A stretch of DNA of 64,000 nt from Kineococcus sp. NBC_00420 (lineage in GTDB: Bacteria > Actinomycetota > Actinomycetes > Actinomycetales > Kineococcaceae). This document shows, piece after piece, positions 52,135-61,669 of this stretch (position 1 is the first letter of the stretch; the number at the start of each line of letters is the position of its first letter). Position numbers and translations under genes: made by a program. The notes under the pieces were generated by a model. It saw only the letters and a list, made by a program, of their open reading frames with translations. It made no database searches and had not been told where the DNA came from. Location: positions 1,736,001 through 1,800,000 of the forward strand of contig NZ_CP107930.1 in assembly GCF_036021035.1 (NCBI RefSeq). The letters are read 5' to 3'.

Positions 52135-53499
52135 GTGCCTGCTCCCACCCTCACGCCCGAGGTCGTCGCCGCTGCGGCCGCCGTCGCCGCCGACTGGATC
52201 GAGTTCCGTCGTCGGCGTCTCGACGTTCCCGGTGTCCAGTTCGCCGTCCGGTTGAACGACGACCTGGTGCACTCCAGCGCCCACGGCCACGCCGACCGCG
52301 AGGGTGACGTCGCCCTCACCCCCGAGCACGTGTTCCGGGTGGCCTCGCACTCCAAGACCTTCACCGCGACGGCCGTGCTGCGCCTGGCCGAACAGGGCCG
52401 GCTCCGGCTCGACGACACCCTCGCCACCCACGTGCCGTGGGTCGCCGAGGAGGACGCCGAACTGGCCCGGGCGAGCCTGCGTGAACTCCTCGGCCACGCC
52501 GCGGGCCTCACCCGCGACGGCCTCGACGGCGACTTCTGGCAACTGGAGCACGGGTTCCTCGACGTCGACGGGCTGCGGGCCGCCGTGCGGTCCGGGGGTT
52601 CGGTGATCCCCCGCTCCTCGCGGTTCAAGTACTCCAACATCGGGTACTCGCTGCTCGGCCTCGTCGTGGAGGCGGTGACGGGCACCCCCTACGGCGAGTT
52701 CGTCGCGAGCGAACTCGTCGCCCCGCTGGGTCTGGCGCGCACGACTCCGGACCTGCCGGCGGCGGGCGAGCTCGTGACGGGGTACTCCCCCGCCTCGACC
52801 GGGCCGCGACGTCCGCTCCCGCACCCCTCGACCGCCGGGATGGCCGCGGCGACCGGTTTCTGCTCCACGGCCGAGGACCTCACGGCGTGGTTCTCCGCGC
52901 ACCGCCACGGACGCACCGAGCTGCTGAGCGAGCACGCGAAACGGCTGGCGCAGCGCGCCGAGTGGCCGACGGAGGGGACCGACCGGTTCTACGGTCTGGG
53001 GTTCATCGGCGAGAAGGTCGGTGCACGACAACTGGTCGGGCACTCCGGCGGGTTCCCCGGCCACATCACGAAGAGCCTCCTGGACCCGGAGTCGGGTCTC
53101 GCGCTGAGCGTGCTCACCAACAGCGTCGACGGCCCGGCGTCGGAACTCGCGGTCGGGGTCGTGAAGCTCGTCGACCTGTTCCTCGCCGAGTGGGGGACCG
53201 AGGAACCCGCCGTCGACCTCGACGCGTTCTGCGGCCGGTGGGCCAACCTGTGGGGTCCGCAGGACGTCGTGCGAGCGGGTTCCGCACTGATCTCCTTCGA
53301 CCCCGACACGGTGGACCCCGCGGCGAACCCCGTGACGTTCGACGTGCTCGACGGGCAGACCCTGAAGGTCGTGCGGGACGGCGGTTTCGGGTCGTTCGGG
53401 GAGGACTGGACGTTGGGCCGGCGTGCGGACGGTACCCCGACGCTGCGCGGCCACAGCGGCATCACGATGGTGCCGCTGGACCGCTACGCGCCGGTCTGA
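52135..53499 (+). CDS. Serine hydrolase of the beta-lactamase/class C family
   Basis: A 454-residue soluble esterase or peptidase of the class C beta-lactamase (AmpC/EstB) fold. The catalytic S-x-x-K is S-H-S-K near residue 73, Y-S-N is the Y-x-N element near 165, and H-S-G-G near 304 takes the place of the K-T-G triad. A C-terminal beta domain (about 360-454) follows, as in D-aminopeptidase-like members. There is no signal peptide, so it acts in the cytoplasm. GTG at 52135 is chosen because TACCGT ends six bases before it; an in-frame GTG at 52117 lies upstream of that -10. Confidence 0.88.
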   Translation: MPAPTLTPEVVAAAAAVAADWIEFRRRRLDVPGVQFAVRLNDDLVHSSAHGHADREGDVALTPEHVFRVASHSKTFTATAVLRLAEQGRLRLDDTLATHVPWVAEEDAELARASLRELLGHAAGLTRDGLDGDFWQLEHGFLDVDGLRAAVRSGGSVIPRSSRFKYSNIGYSLLGLVVEAVTGTPYGEFVASELVAPLGLARTTPDLPAAGELVTGYSPASTGPRRPLPHPSTAGMAAATGFCSTAEDLTAWFSAHRHGRTELLSEHAKRLAQRAEWPTEGTDRFYGLGFIGEKVGARQLVGHSGGFPGHITKSLLDPESGLALSVLTNSVDGPASELAVGVVKLVDLFLAEWGTEEPAVDLDAFCGRWANLWGPQDVVRAGSALISFDPDTVDPAANPVTFDVLDGQTLKVVRDGGFGSFGEDWTLGRRADGTPTLRGHSGITMVPLDRYAPV

Positions 53500-53522
53500 C
53501 GTCTCGACGGCGACGTCTCGCG

Positions 53523-53963
53523 TCAGGCGTCGAGCGAGGCCTCGAGGGTGATCTCGACGCCGGTGAGGGCCTTGGAGACCGGGCAGGTCTCCTTGGCCGC
53601 CTGCGCGGTCTTGACGAAGGTGTCGTTGTCGATCCCGCTGACCTCACCGGTGACCTTCAACACGATGCCGGTCAGCTTGAAACCACCGGCGGCGTCCGGG
53701 CCGAGGGAGACGTCGGCGGTGACCTCGAGGCTCTCCGGCGTGCCGCCGGCCTCGGCCAGCAGCGCCGAGAACTGCATGGCGTAGCAGGAGGAGTGGGCGG
53801 CGGCGATGAGCTCCTCGGGGCTCGTGGTGCCGCCGGCGTCGTCGGCCGCGCGCTTGGGGAAGGAGACGTCGTAGGTGCCGACCTTGGAGCTGGACAGCTC
53901 GACCTGGCCGGAGCCGGTCTCGAGGGTGCCGTTCCAGGCGGTGCGTGCGGTACGGGTGGGCAT
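53523..53963 (-). CDS. osmC: OsmC family peroxiredoxin
   Basis: A 146-residue thiol-dependent organic hydroperoxide reductase. The two active-site Cys are in S-S-C-Y-A-M near residue 59 and E-T-C-P-V-S near 123; the catalytic Arg probably lies in the F-P-K-R-A-A region near 37. It is the OsmC (rather than Ohr) type by H-S-S-C-Y-A-M. ATG at 53963 with GGAGG seven bases upstream. An in-frame start at 54008 would add unlike sequence. In mycothiol-using actinobacteria it likely contributes to peroxide defence. Confidence 0.92.
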   Translation of the reverse strand: MPTRTARTAWNGTLETGSGQVELSSSKVGTYDVSFPKRAADDAGGTTSPEELIAAAHSSCYAMQFSALLAEAGGTPESLEVTADVSLGPDAAGGFKLTGIVLKVTGEVSGIDNDTFVKTAQAAKETCPVSKALTGVEITLEASLDA

Positions 53964-54056
53964 GGTTCCTCCGCTGTTCGGGACGTCTGGCGACCCCATC
54001 CTCGCCACCTCACCCGCAGCCCGCCACCCCGAGCCGTTCCTCGGGGGCGGAGAACG

Positions 54057-54096
54057 ACGACAGGGCCCGTGGGGAGATCCCCACGGGCCCTGTCGT
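54057..54096 (-). terminator. Terminator of the DEAD-box helicase gene
   Basis: Perfect 19-bp arms (54057-54075 and 54078-54096) with a minimal loop, 25 bases after the helicase stop; it may also insulate osmC. Confidence 0.85.
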
Positions 54097-54121
54097 CAGT
54101 CAGTCGTGCATCGGTCGTGCG

Positions 54122-55825
54122 TCAGTCGCGCGGAGCGCTCTCGCGACGCGGACCGCGAGGAGCGCCACCCTGGCCTTCGCGGCGGGGACCGCCACGGAAG
54201 CCGCCCTCACGACGCGGGCCGCGGCGCGGGCCACGAGCACCACCTTCGCGGGTCTCGGTGCGACGGGGCTTGATGACCACGATCTCGCCGGACTCGGCGA
54301 CGGCGCGGACGGTCTCGTCCCCGGCGTTGACGTTCTCGACGTTCTTGGCCTCGACACCCGCGTCCCGGTGCAGCCAGCCGTAACGGCGGACCTGGTCGGG
54401 CAGAGCGATCGCGAGGACGGTCCCGGTCGCACCGGCGCGCGCGGTGCGGCCGGAGCGGTGCAGGTAGTCCTTGTGGTCGTTCGGCGGGTCGACGTGCACG
54501 ACGAGGTCCACGTCGTCGACGTGGATGCCGCGGGCGGCGACGTCGGTCGCGACGAGGACACGGGTCTCCCCGGCCGAGAAGGCGTCGATCGCCTTGGAAC
54601 GCTGCGACTGGCGCAGGTCCCCGTGGATCGCCTCGGCCGGCGCACCGGCTTCGCGCAGCTGGTCGGCCAGGCGCTGGGCGCCGAGCTTGGTGCGCACGAA
54701 GAAGATGGAACGCGCCGGACGCTTGCTGATCTCCGTGAGGATCGACAGCTTGTCGTGCGGCCGGACCGCGAAGACCCGGTGCTCCATGTGCCCGACGTCG
54801 TCGGGGTCGGCCGGCGCGGCGTGGAACGCCGGGTCGGTCAGGAAGTCGTTCACGAGGGCTTCGACACCGCGGTCGAGGGTGGCGGAGAAGAACATCCGCT
54901 GCCCGCCGGGCTTGGTGCCCTCGAGGATGGCCCGGACGTTGGGCAGGAAGCCCAGGTCGGCCATGTGGTCGGCTTCGTCGAGGACGGCGATGTCGACCTC
55001 GGCGAGGGAGACGGCGTCGCGCTCGATCAGGTCGACGAGTCGACCCGGCGTGGCGATGAGGATGTCGATCCCGCGCTGGAGAGCGGAGATCTGACGGCCG
55101 TAGGGGACGCCGCCGACGACCACGGACAGCCGCAGGTCGAGGGAGTCACCGAGGGGACGCAACGCGTCGGCGACCTGCATCGCGAGCTCGCGGGTCGGCA
55201 CGAGGACCAGACCGCGCGGTGCACCGGTGATGCGGGCCCGCTTCTGCGAGGCGAGACGCGCGAGCATCGGCAGGCCGAACCCGAGGGTCTTGCCGGAGCC
55301 GGTGCGGGCACGGCCGAGGATGTCGCGGCCGGCGATGCCGTCGGGCAGGGTGCGCGACTGGATCGCGAACGGCGCGGTCATCCCGCGACGCTCGAGCGCC
55401 TGCACCAGCTCGTCGGGCAGACCGAGCTCGGCGAAGGTCGACTCGGCGACCTCGATCAGCTCGGCCGCGGTGAGGGCCTGCTCGGTCGCCGAGGGGGCGA
55501 AGGAGCGCGGGCTGCGCGGGGTGCTGTTGCGGCGGTTGCCGCCACCCTGGTAGCCACTGCGGCTGCCGCCACCGGAGGAGAAACCACCGCGGCTGCTGCT
55601 GCCGCCCTGGTACCCACCGGAGGACGAGCCGCCACGGCTCTGGTAGCTGCCGCCACCGCCACCCTGGTAACCGCTCGAACGGGGACGGTCGTCCCGGTCG
55701 AAGGAGCGGTCGGAGGACGGGCGGTCCTCCGTGCGGTAGCCACGGGAATCGCGGCGCTGGAACCCGCCCTCGTCAGAACGCGAGGGACGGCTGGAACGGT
55801 ACGAACGGTCTTCGTACTGGGGCAT
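54122..55825 (-). CDS. DEAD-box ATP-dependent RNA helicase
   Basis: A 567-residue RNA helicase. The core (about residues 125-475) has all motifs: Q motif F-A-I-Q near 150, A-R-T-G-S-G-K-T near 172, P-T-R-E-L-A near 207, D-E-A-D near 282, S-A-T near 313, and H-R-S-G-R-T-A-R-A-G near 465. Both ends are low-complexity: the first 110 residues are Ser/Gly/Arg/Tyr-rich with Y-Q-G-G repeats and the last 45 are R-G-P-R/R-R-E-G repeats, regions that bind RNA and favour condensate formation. Such helicases (CsdA/RhlE type) act in cold adaptation, ribosome assembly and RNA decay. ATG start; the 155 bases upstream may form a structured leader. Confidence 0.94.
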   Translation of the reverse strand: MPQYEDRSYRSSRPSRSDEGGFQRRDSRGYRTEDRPSSDRSFDRDDRPRSSGYQGGGGGSYQSRGGSSSGGYQGGSSSRGGFSSGGGSRSGYQGGGNRRNSTPRSPRSFAPSATEQALTAAELIEVAESTFAELGLPDELVQALERRGMTAPFAIQSRTLPDGIAGRDILGRARTGSGKTLGFGLPMLARLASQKRARITGAPRGLVLVPTRELAMQVADALRPLGDSLDLRLSVVVGGVPYGRQISALQRGIDILIATPGRLVDLIERDAVSLAEVDIAVLDEADHMADLGFLPNVRAILEGTKPGGQRMFFSATLDRGVEALVNDFLTDPAFHAAPADPDDVGHMEHRVFAVRPHDKLSILTEISKRPARSIFFVRTKLGAQRLADQLREAGAPAEAIHGDLRQSQRSKAIDAFSAGETRVLVATDVAARGIHVDDVDLVVHVDPPNDHKDYLHRSGRTARAGATGTVLAIALPDQVRRYGWLHRDAGVEAKNVENVNAGDETVRAVAESGEIVVIKPRRTETREGGARGPRRGPRREGGFRGGPRREGQGGAPRGPRRESAPRD

Positions 55826-56028
55826 GGAAGAAGAACTCCACGTGGGCTCGTCGGCCGCACGGCGGTCCGCCCCCAGGGCGCGCGGTAGCGCACAGATGCT
55901 GAGGTATGGGACTCAAGCGACCTCGCGGGCGGCTCGCCCGCTGAGATGACGGCATCGACACCGTCCTGAGAAGAGTAACAGGCTTGAGCGCTCAACCCTT
56001 CCCGGCGTCACCCCGGCAGCTCCGCGGT

Positions 56029-56081
56029 GGGATCGTTGCCTCCCCGGGGTCACTGGACGACCTCAGGGAGGCAACGATCCC
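56029..56081. terminator. Hairpin downstream of pta
   Basis: Arms 56029-56044 and 56066-56081 are perfect 16-bp complements (GGGATCGTTGCCTCCC) with a 21-nt loop, beginning 22 bases past the pta stop. The long loop is unusual for a simple terminator. Confidence 0.65.
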
Positions 56082-56103
56082 GAGGCCGTGCGCCGCAACG
56101 GGT

Positions 56104-58203
56104 TCAGCCGCGCGAGGCCTGGATCGCGGTGAGCGCGATCGTGTAGACGATGTCGTCGACGAGCGCGCCGCGCGAGAGGTCGTTCACGGGCTTGGCCAAC
56201 CCCTGCAGCATCGGCCCCACCGAGATGACCCCTGCGTTGCGCTGCACCGCCTTGTACGTCGTGTTGCCGGTGTTCAGGTCCGGGAAGACGAACACGGTGG
56301 CGCGGCCGGCGACGGGTGAGTTCGGCGCCTTCGAGGCCGCGACGGAGGCGACGGCGGCGGCGTCGTACTGCAGCGGCCCGTCGATGATGAGGTCGGGTTC
56401 GCGCTCGCGGGCGATGCGGGTCGCCTCGGCCACCTTGTCCACGCTGGTGCCGGAGCCCGAGGAGCCGGTGGAGAACGAGATCATCGCGACCCGGGGTTCG
56501 ATCCCGAACGCGCGCGCCGACGCCGCGGACTGCAGGGCGATGTCGGCCAGGTCCTCGGCCCCGGGGTCGGGGTTCACCGCGCAGTCGCCGTAGATGACGA
56601 CGTCGTCGGGCAGGCACATGAAGAACACGCTGGACACCAACCGGGCCCCCGGTTTCGTCCGGATGATCTGCAGCGCAGGGCGAACCGTCGCGGCGGTGGT
56701 GTGCACGGCACCGGCGACGAGACCGTCGACGGCTCCCGCCTGCAGCATCGCCGTCCCCAGCCAGATCGGGTCGGCGAGGGAGTCGCGGGCGACGTCGACG
56801 GTCATGCCCTTGTGCTTGCGGGCTTCGACGAGCACGTCGACGTAGGTCTCGACCAGACCGGCCGGGTCGAGCACCTCGACCCCCTCGGGGATCGTCAGCC
56901 CCAGCCCGGCCGCCACCGAGGCGACCTCGTCGGGGTCGGCCAGCAGCACGGGTCGGGCGATCCCGCGCTGCGCGCAGATGACCGCGGCCTGGATCGTGCG
57001 CGGTTCGGCGCCCTCGGGCAGGACGATCCGCTGCCGGCGTTCGGCGGCCAGCGTGGTGAGGCGACGCCGGAAGGCCGCGGGCGAGAGGCGTGGGGTGTGC
57101 GAGGCCGTCGGCAGCTGGGCCAGCCAGCCGGGGTCGAGGGCGTCGGCGACCGTCGAGGAGACCGCGAGCGCCCGTTCCGCGTCGTCGGCGGGCACCTCGG
57201 GGTCGAGCCGGTTGACGGCCGTGGCCGTGGCGTAGGTGGAGCGGTCGGAGCGCAGGATCGGCAGCCCGGTGGCGGCCGCGGCCGCGGTGAGCTCCTGCAC
57301 GCGGGGGTCCATGCCGACGCCGGCGGTCAGCAGCAGACCGGCGAGGCGGTTGCCGTTGAGCGCGGCGAGGCAGGTGGCCATGACGACGTCGTGGCGGTCG
57401 CCGGGGACGAGGATGAGGCGACCCTCGCGCAGCAGCGGGAGCATCCCCGGGACGGCCTGCGCCGCGACGACGACCTCCTTGATGCGCCGGCCCTGGTCGC
57501 CGTGGGTGAGCACCTCGACGTCGAGGTCGTGGACGAGGTCGCGCACCCGCGCCCAGGTGAGGTCACCGCGGAAGGGCACGGCCCCCACGAGGGGGATCTC
57601 GTGGTGCTCCAGCGCGCCGCGCAGTGCGGAGATCCGGGCCACGGCGGTCTCGGGGTCCTCCGGGACGGGCCAGCGCGAGACGACCCCGCCGATGACGCGC
57701 AGCGCCTCGCCGGTCCGGTAGGTCCCGGCGGTGACGGCCATGTCCTCGGCGATGCGTTCGGGTGCGCCGGGGTCGGTGCCGTCGACGCCGGCGGACCCGA
57801 CGAGCAGCACGTCGGCGTCGAGCGCCGTCGCGAGCGCCTGGTTGACCCGGCCGGAGAACACCTGGTCGGCGGAGGGGGCGAGGCCTTCGACGACGACGAC
57901 GTCGTGGGCGGCGAGGACCTTCTCGGCGGCGGCGACGACCTCCTCCATCAGGTCGTCGATGTCGCCGCGGGAGAGGCGTTCGACGACGCGGGAGGCCGGG
58001 ATGGGTTCGGAGGGGTCCAGCGTGGTGGTGAGCCGTACGAGCGCGACGGAGCGGTCGGCCTCGGACCCACGGGTCGCCTGCGCCAGCGGTTTGTGGAACC
58101 CGACGGCGACCCCGCGGGCGTCGAGGGCCCGGACCAGCCCGAGGCAGGTCGAGGTGAGGCCGGCACCGTGGCCGGTGGGGACGACGAGCAGCACGCGGGC
58201 CAT
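56104..58203 (-). CDS. pta: Phosphate acetyltransferase
   Basis: A 699-residue Pta of the long type, converting acetyl-CoA and phosphate to acetyl phosphate. The N-terminal P-loop-like DRTGG region (about 1-360; V-V-P-T-G-H-G-A-G-L-T near residue 8) has a regulatory role, and the C-terminal catalytic domain (about 375-695) carries P-E-G-A-E-P-R-T near 400 and F-S-T-G-S-S-G-S-G near 575. ATG at 58203 is preceded by GAAGGTGAAG; a longer frame start at 58221 is less likely. It lies 54 bp after ackA, forming the usual acetate pathway operon. Confidence 0.95.
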   Translation of the reverse strand: MARVLLVVPTGHGAGLTSTCLGLVRALDARGVAVGFHKPLAQATRGSEADRSVALVRLTTTLDPSEPIPASRVVERLSRGDIDDLMEEVVAAAEKVLAAHDVVVVEGLAPSADQVFSGRVNQALATALDADVLLVGSAGVDGTDPGAPERIAEDMAVTAGTYRTGEALRVIGGVVSRWPVPEDPETAVARISALRGALEHHEIPLVGAVPFRGDLTWARVRDLVHDLDVEVLTHGDQGRRIKEVVVAAQAVPGMLPLLREGRLILVPGDRHDVVMATCLAALNGNRLAGLLLTAGVGMDPRVQELTAAAAATGLPILRSDRSTYATATAVNRLDPEVPADDAERALAVSSTVADALDPGWLAQLPTASHTPRLSPAAFRRRLTTLAAERRQRIVLPEGAEPRTIQAAVICAQRGIARPVLLADPDEVASVAAGLGLTIPEGVEVLDPAGLVETYVDVLVEARKHKGMTVDVARDSLADPIWLGTAMLQAGAVDGLVAGAVHTTAATVRPALQIIRTKPGARLVSSVFFMCLPDDVVIYGDCAVNPDPGAEDLADIALQSAASARAFGIEPRVAMISFSTGSSGSGTSVDKVAEATRIAREREPDLIIDGPLQYDAAAVASVAASKAPNSPVAGRATVFVFPDLNTGNTTYKAVQRNAGVISVGPMLQGLAKPVNDLSRGALVDDIVYTIALTAIQASRG

Positions 58204-58257
58204 GGCTTCACCTTCCCCCACGCCGCCCCGGGGGGCGACGGCAGCCCCTGCGGGGGT

Positions 58258-59484
58258 TCAGCGGTGCTCGACGAGGGCGACCGTGTCCCGCGCGATGAGC
58301 AGCTCCTCGTCCGTGGGGACGACCATGGCCAGCGGTCCTCCGCCGGGGACGGTGATGCACCCGGTCGGTGTCGCGGAGCGGCCGTGCTCGTCGTTGGCGG
58401 CGGGGTCCTCGACGAGCCCGAGGTGCGCCAGCTTGGCCAGCAGCATCGAGCGGACGTTCTTGGCGTTCTCGCCGATCCCGCCGGTCAGGACGAGGGCGTC
58501 CAGCCCGCCCAGGGACACCGTCAGCGCGGCGACGTGCTTGGCCGCCCGGTGCACGAAGACCTCCAAGGCCAGCTTGGCCCCGGCGTGGCCTTCCGCGGCC
58601 TGGCCGGACAGCGTCCGGACGTCGTTGGAGAGCCCCGACAGCGCCAGCAGCCCCGAGTTCGAGTTCAGCTGCTTCACCACCTCGGTGACGCTCATCCCGG
58701 TCCGGGCGACGACGAGTTCGACGACCGCCGGGTCCACGTCACCCGAGCGGGTGCCCATCACCAGGCCTTCCAGCGGGGTGAGGCCCATGGTGGTGTCGAC
58801 GGAGCGACCGTCGAGGACAGCCGTTGCGCTGCACCCGTTCCCGAGGTGAGCCACGACGAGCTTCAGCCCGCGCGGGTCCCGCCCGGAGGCCTGCAGCAGC
58901 TCGGTGGCGCGCTGGCTGACGTAGCGGTGGCTGGTCCCGTGCATGCCGTAGCGGCGGACGCCGAACTCCTCGTACCACTGCGTCGGCACCGCGTAGCGGT
59001 AGTTCACCTCGGGCATCGTCTGGTGGAAGGCGGTGTCGAAGACGGCGACGTGCTCCAGGTCGGGCAGGACGGCCCGGGCGGCTTCGATGCCGGAGGCGTT
59101 GGCCGGGTTGTGCAGGGGGGCGAGGGCCGACAGTTCGTGGATCTGCGCCAGCACCCGGTCGTCGACGCGGACGGAACCGCGGAACACGGCGCCACCCTGG
59201 ACGACGCGGTGCCCGACGCCGAGCAGCGGCGGCAGGTCGAGGTCGAGCAGGCGCTGCAGGACGTGCGCGAGGGCCCCGCGGTGGGTGGTGGCGGCCGGGG
59301 TGATCGTGCGCGTTCTCAGCTCACCGTCAACGGCGGTCGTCATGTGGACCACTGCGTCCGGGGACCCGATCCGCTCCCCGAGGCAGCTGAGCGCCCGCTC
59401 CCCCGTCACCGGGTCCACGAGCGCCAGCTTCACCGAGGAACTGCCGCAGTTCACGACGACGACGGAACCCTGACTGGTCGACAC
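58258..59484 (-). CDS. ackA: Acetate kinase
   Basis: A 408-residue acetate kinase that makes ATP and acetate from acetyl phosphate. ASKHA motifs are present: V-V-V-N-C-G-S-S-S-V-K near residue 9, V-F-D-T-A-F-H near 158, the catalytic-Arg region Y-G-M-H-G-T-S-H near 186, L-G-N-G near 222 and T-G-G-I-G-E-N near 335. GTG start at 59484. First gene of the ackA-pta pair on the minus strand, reverse of the pta-ackA order in many bacteria but frequent in high-GC groups. Confidence 0.96.
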   Translation of the reverse strand: MSTSQGSVVVVNCGSSSVKLALVDPVTGERALSCLGERIGSPDAVVHMTTAVDGELRTRTITPAATTHRGALAHVLQRLLDLDLPPLLGVGHRVVQGGAVFRGSVRVDDRVLAQIHELSALAPLHNPANASGIEAARAVLPDLEHVAVFDTAFHQTMPEVNYRYAVPTQWYEEFGVRRYGMHGTSHRYVSQRATELLQASGRDPRGLKLVVAHLGNGCSATAVLDGRSVDTTMGLTPLEGLVMGTRSGDVDPAVVELVVARTGMSVTEVVKQLNSNSGLLALSGLSNDVRTLSGQAAEGHAGAKLALEVFVHRAAKHVAALTVSLGGLDALVLTGGIGENAKNVRSMLLAKLAHLGLVEDPAANDEHGRSATPTGCITVPGGGPLAMVVPTDEELLIARDTVALVEHR

Positions 59485-59538
59485 GCTGATCTCCTCACGG
59501 TGCTCGTCCCGCCCGTGCGGAACCCCGGATCGACCCTC

Positions 59539-60204
59539 TCACGCAGCGGGCCAGCCCTCACGGGCGTGGGCGGTCTCCCAGAACATCCACTCGTAGCGCG
59601 TCGCGGTCGCGAACGCCTCGTGCATCGCCTCGACGTCACCCGGGGCGGCGAGCGCCGCCTCGTCCACGAACCGCCGGGCCCGCTCCACGGCGAGGTGGAA
59701 CTCGGGGGCGTCGTAGGCCGCGACCCACCGCGCGTAGGGGTGGTCGGCGACGAGGTCCGCGTGGGCGGCCAGTCGTCGCCCGGCGTCGGCGTAGATCCAG
59801 AAGCAGGGCAGCACCGCGGCGGCGGCGACGGCGTAGGGGGCGGTCGCCGCGGCGGCGACGAGGTAGGAGACGTAGCCGAGCGTCGTCGGGGACGCGAGGA
59901 CCGGTCCCGTCGGTTCCGGCAACCGGCCGCCGGCGAGGAGGTCGGCGTGCAGGGACACCTCGACGCTCGCGGCGCCGTGCGCGGAACCGGCCCAGAACCC
60001 CGCGCTGTCGGATCCCGGCGCGCGGGCCGCGAGCAGGGACAGCGCCCGGGCGTAGCCGGCGAGGTAGATCGTGTCCTGTTCCAGGTAGTGCCGGAACGTC
60101 GCGGGGTCCAGCGACCCGGCGCCGAGTTCGGCGAGGAACGCGGAGTTCTCGACCGCCGTGCGCAGGCCGGCGGTGCGGGTCCAGGTGTCGTCGGTGAAGC
60201 TCAC
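59539..60204 (-). CDS. tenA: Thiaminase II / aminopyrimidine aminohydrolase
   Basis: A 221-residue all-helical TenA protein that hydrolyses degraded thiamin pyrimidine (formylamino or amino-HMP) so it can be salvaged. F-R-H-Y-L-E-Q-D near residue 38 holds the substrate-binding Asp and the nucleophilic Cys is in V-L-P-C-F-W-I-Y near 135; the C-terminal Glu is in Y-E-W-M-F-W-E near 208. GTG start overlapping the thiD stop (GTGA). Last gene of the thiM-thiE-thiD-tenA salvage operon. Confidence 0.94.
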   Translation of the reverse strand: MSFTDDTWTRTAGLRTAVENSAFLAELGAGSLDPATFRHYLEQDTIYLAGYARALSLLAARAPGSDSAGFWAGSAHGAASVEVSLHADLLAGGRLPEPTGPVLASPTTLGYVSYLVAAAATAPYAVAAAAVLPCFWIYADAGRRLAAHADLVADHPYARWVAAYDAPEFHLAVERARRFVDEAALAAPGDVEAMHEAFATATRYEWMFWETAHAREGWPAA

Positions 60205-61046
60205 GAGCGGTCCTCCCGGAGGGCGTGGGCGTGGTCCAGCGGTCCGTGCCCGGACCCGACGTCGAGGCGGGCTCCGGCGAGGAGGGCGGCCTGCAGGTAG
60301 TCGCGGGCGGGTTCCACGAGGACGTCCCAGCCGGTTCCGGGGTGCAGGGCGACCTGGGCGGCCAGCGCCGAGGACAGCGTGCAGCCGGTGCCGTGGGTGG
60401 CGGTGGTGTCGACCCGGTCGCGCCGGACGAGCACGGTGGTCTCGGGGCTCCCGGGACTCGCGAGCACGTCGACGCTGGCCTGCCCGCTGAGGTGCCCACC
60501 CTTGAGCAGGACGGCGGTGCCGCTGCGCCGCGCCAGTTCCTGCGCCTGGTCCCGGCACTGCGCCACGGAGGTCGCGGCGTCCACGCCCAGCAGGGCCGCC
60601 GCCTCGGGGACGTTGGGGGTGACGAGGTCGGCCAGCGGCAGCAGCACGTCGCGCACCGCGGCGACGGCGTCGGGGTCGAGCAGCGCGTCGCCGCTGGTCG
60701 CGACCATGACGGGGTCGAGGACGACCGGTCCGAGCGCGCGGGAGCGGAGCACCTCGGCGACGGCGAGGACGACGTCGGCCCCGGCGAGCATGCCGATCTT
60801 GGTGGCGTGGACGGTGATGTCGTCCAGGACGGTGTCCAGCTGCAGGCGGACGAACTCCGCGGGGACCGCGAGGATCCCCCGCACCCCGTGGGTGTTCTGC
60901 GCCGTCAGCGCGGTGACGACGCTCGCCCCGTAGACCCCGTGCGCGGCGAACGTCTTGAGGTCCGCCTGGATCCCCGCTCCCCCGCCGGAGTCGCTGCCCG
61001 CGATGGTGAGAGCTACGCGGACGGGAGGGGGAACGGGTGCGCTCAC
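60201..61046 (-). CDS. thiD: Hydroxymethylpyrimidine (phosphate) kinase
   Basis: A 281-residue ribokinase-fold kinase that phosphorylates HMP and HMP-phosphate to HMP-PP for thiamin synthesis. [14 protein letters not shown] near residues 15-28 is the substrate site; V-L-D-P-V-M near 112, L-L-K-G-G-H-L near 185 and the anion-hole catalytic T-H-G-T-G-C-T near 218 are intact. GTG start overlapping the thiE stop (GTGA), and its own stop overlaps tenA. Confidence 0.96.
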   Translation of the reverse strand: MSAPVPPPVRVALTIAGSDSGGGAGIQADLKTFAAHGVYGASVVTALTAQNTHGVRGILAVPAEFVRLQLDTVLDDITVHATKIGMLAGADVVLAVAEVLRSRALGPVVLDPVMVATSGDALLDPDAVAAVRDVLLPLADLVTPNVPEAAALLGVDAATSVAQCRDQAQELARRSGTAVLLKGGHLSGQASVDVLASPGSPETTVLVRRDRVDTTATHGTGCTLSSALAAQVALHPGTGWDVLVEPARDYLQAALLAGARLDVGSGHGPLDHAHALREDRS

Positions 61047-61669
61047 GATCCCCACCGGGTCCGCAACGACCGGGCGGCGACCTCGGGGTCCTCGGCGGCG
61101 CAGATCTCGGACACGACGCAGAAACCCGCGATCCCCGTGCCGTGCAGCTGCTCCAGGTTCTCGGGGTGGATTCCGCCGATCGCGACGCAGGGCACGGGAG
61201 AAGCCCCCACCACGGTCGCGAGACCTGCGGGGCCGAGCGGCGCGGCGGCGTCGGGTTTCGTCGGGGTCGCCCAGACCGGTCCGACCCCGAGGTAGTCCAC
61301 GACGCCCGGGTCGATCGCGGCGACCTCCTCGGTCGTCGAGACCGACACCCCGAGCAGCATCCCGGGGGCGATCCGCCGGACCTCCTCGACCGGCAGGTCG
61401 GACTGCCCGAGGTGGACCCCGTCGACGCCGGCGATGAGGGCGATGTCGACGGCGTCGTTGACGAACAACGGGACACCGCTTCCCCGCAACGCCTCCTGCA
61501 CGGCCAGCACGAGCGCGAGGCGTTCGCGGTCGCCACCGTCCTTGGCCCGCACCTGCACGGCGGTCACCCCGCCGGCGACGGCCGCACGGACCACCGCGGG
61601 AACTCCGCGGGGTCCGCACTGGGCGGTGTCGGTGACGAGGTAGAGCGTGGGGTCGAAACCCCGTCTCAC
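61043..61669 (-). CDS. thiE: Thiamine-phosphate synthase
   Basis: A 208-residue TIM-barrel enzyme that couples HMP-PP with hydroxyethylthiazole phosphate to thiamin phosphate. V-Q-V-R-A-K-D-G near residue 38, N-D-A-V-D-I-A near 74, G-V-H-L-G-Q-S-D near 86, the T-x-T-K loop (A-T-P-T-K) near 138 and A-I-G-G-I near 168 are all present. GTG start overlapping the thiM stop (GTGA). Confidence 0.96.
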   Translation of the reverse strand: MRRGFDPTLYLVTDTAQCGPRGVPAVVRAAVAGGVTAVQVRAKDGGDRERLALVLAVQEALRGSGVPLFVNDAVDIALIAGVDGVHLGQSDLPVEEVRRIAPGMLLGVSVSTTEEVAAIDPGVVDYLGVGPVWATPTKPDAAAPLGPAGLATVVGASPVPCVAIGGIHPENLEQLHGTGIAGFCVVSEICAAEDPEVAARSLRTRWGS

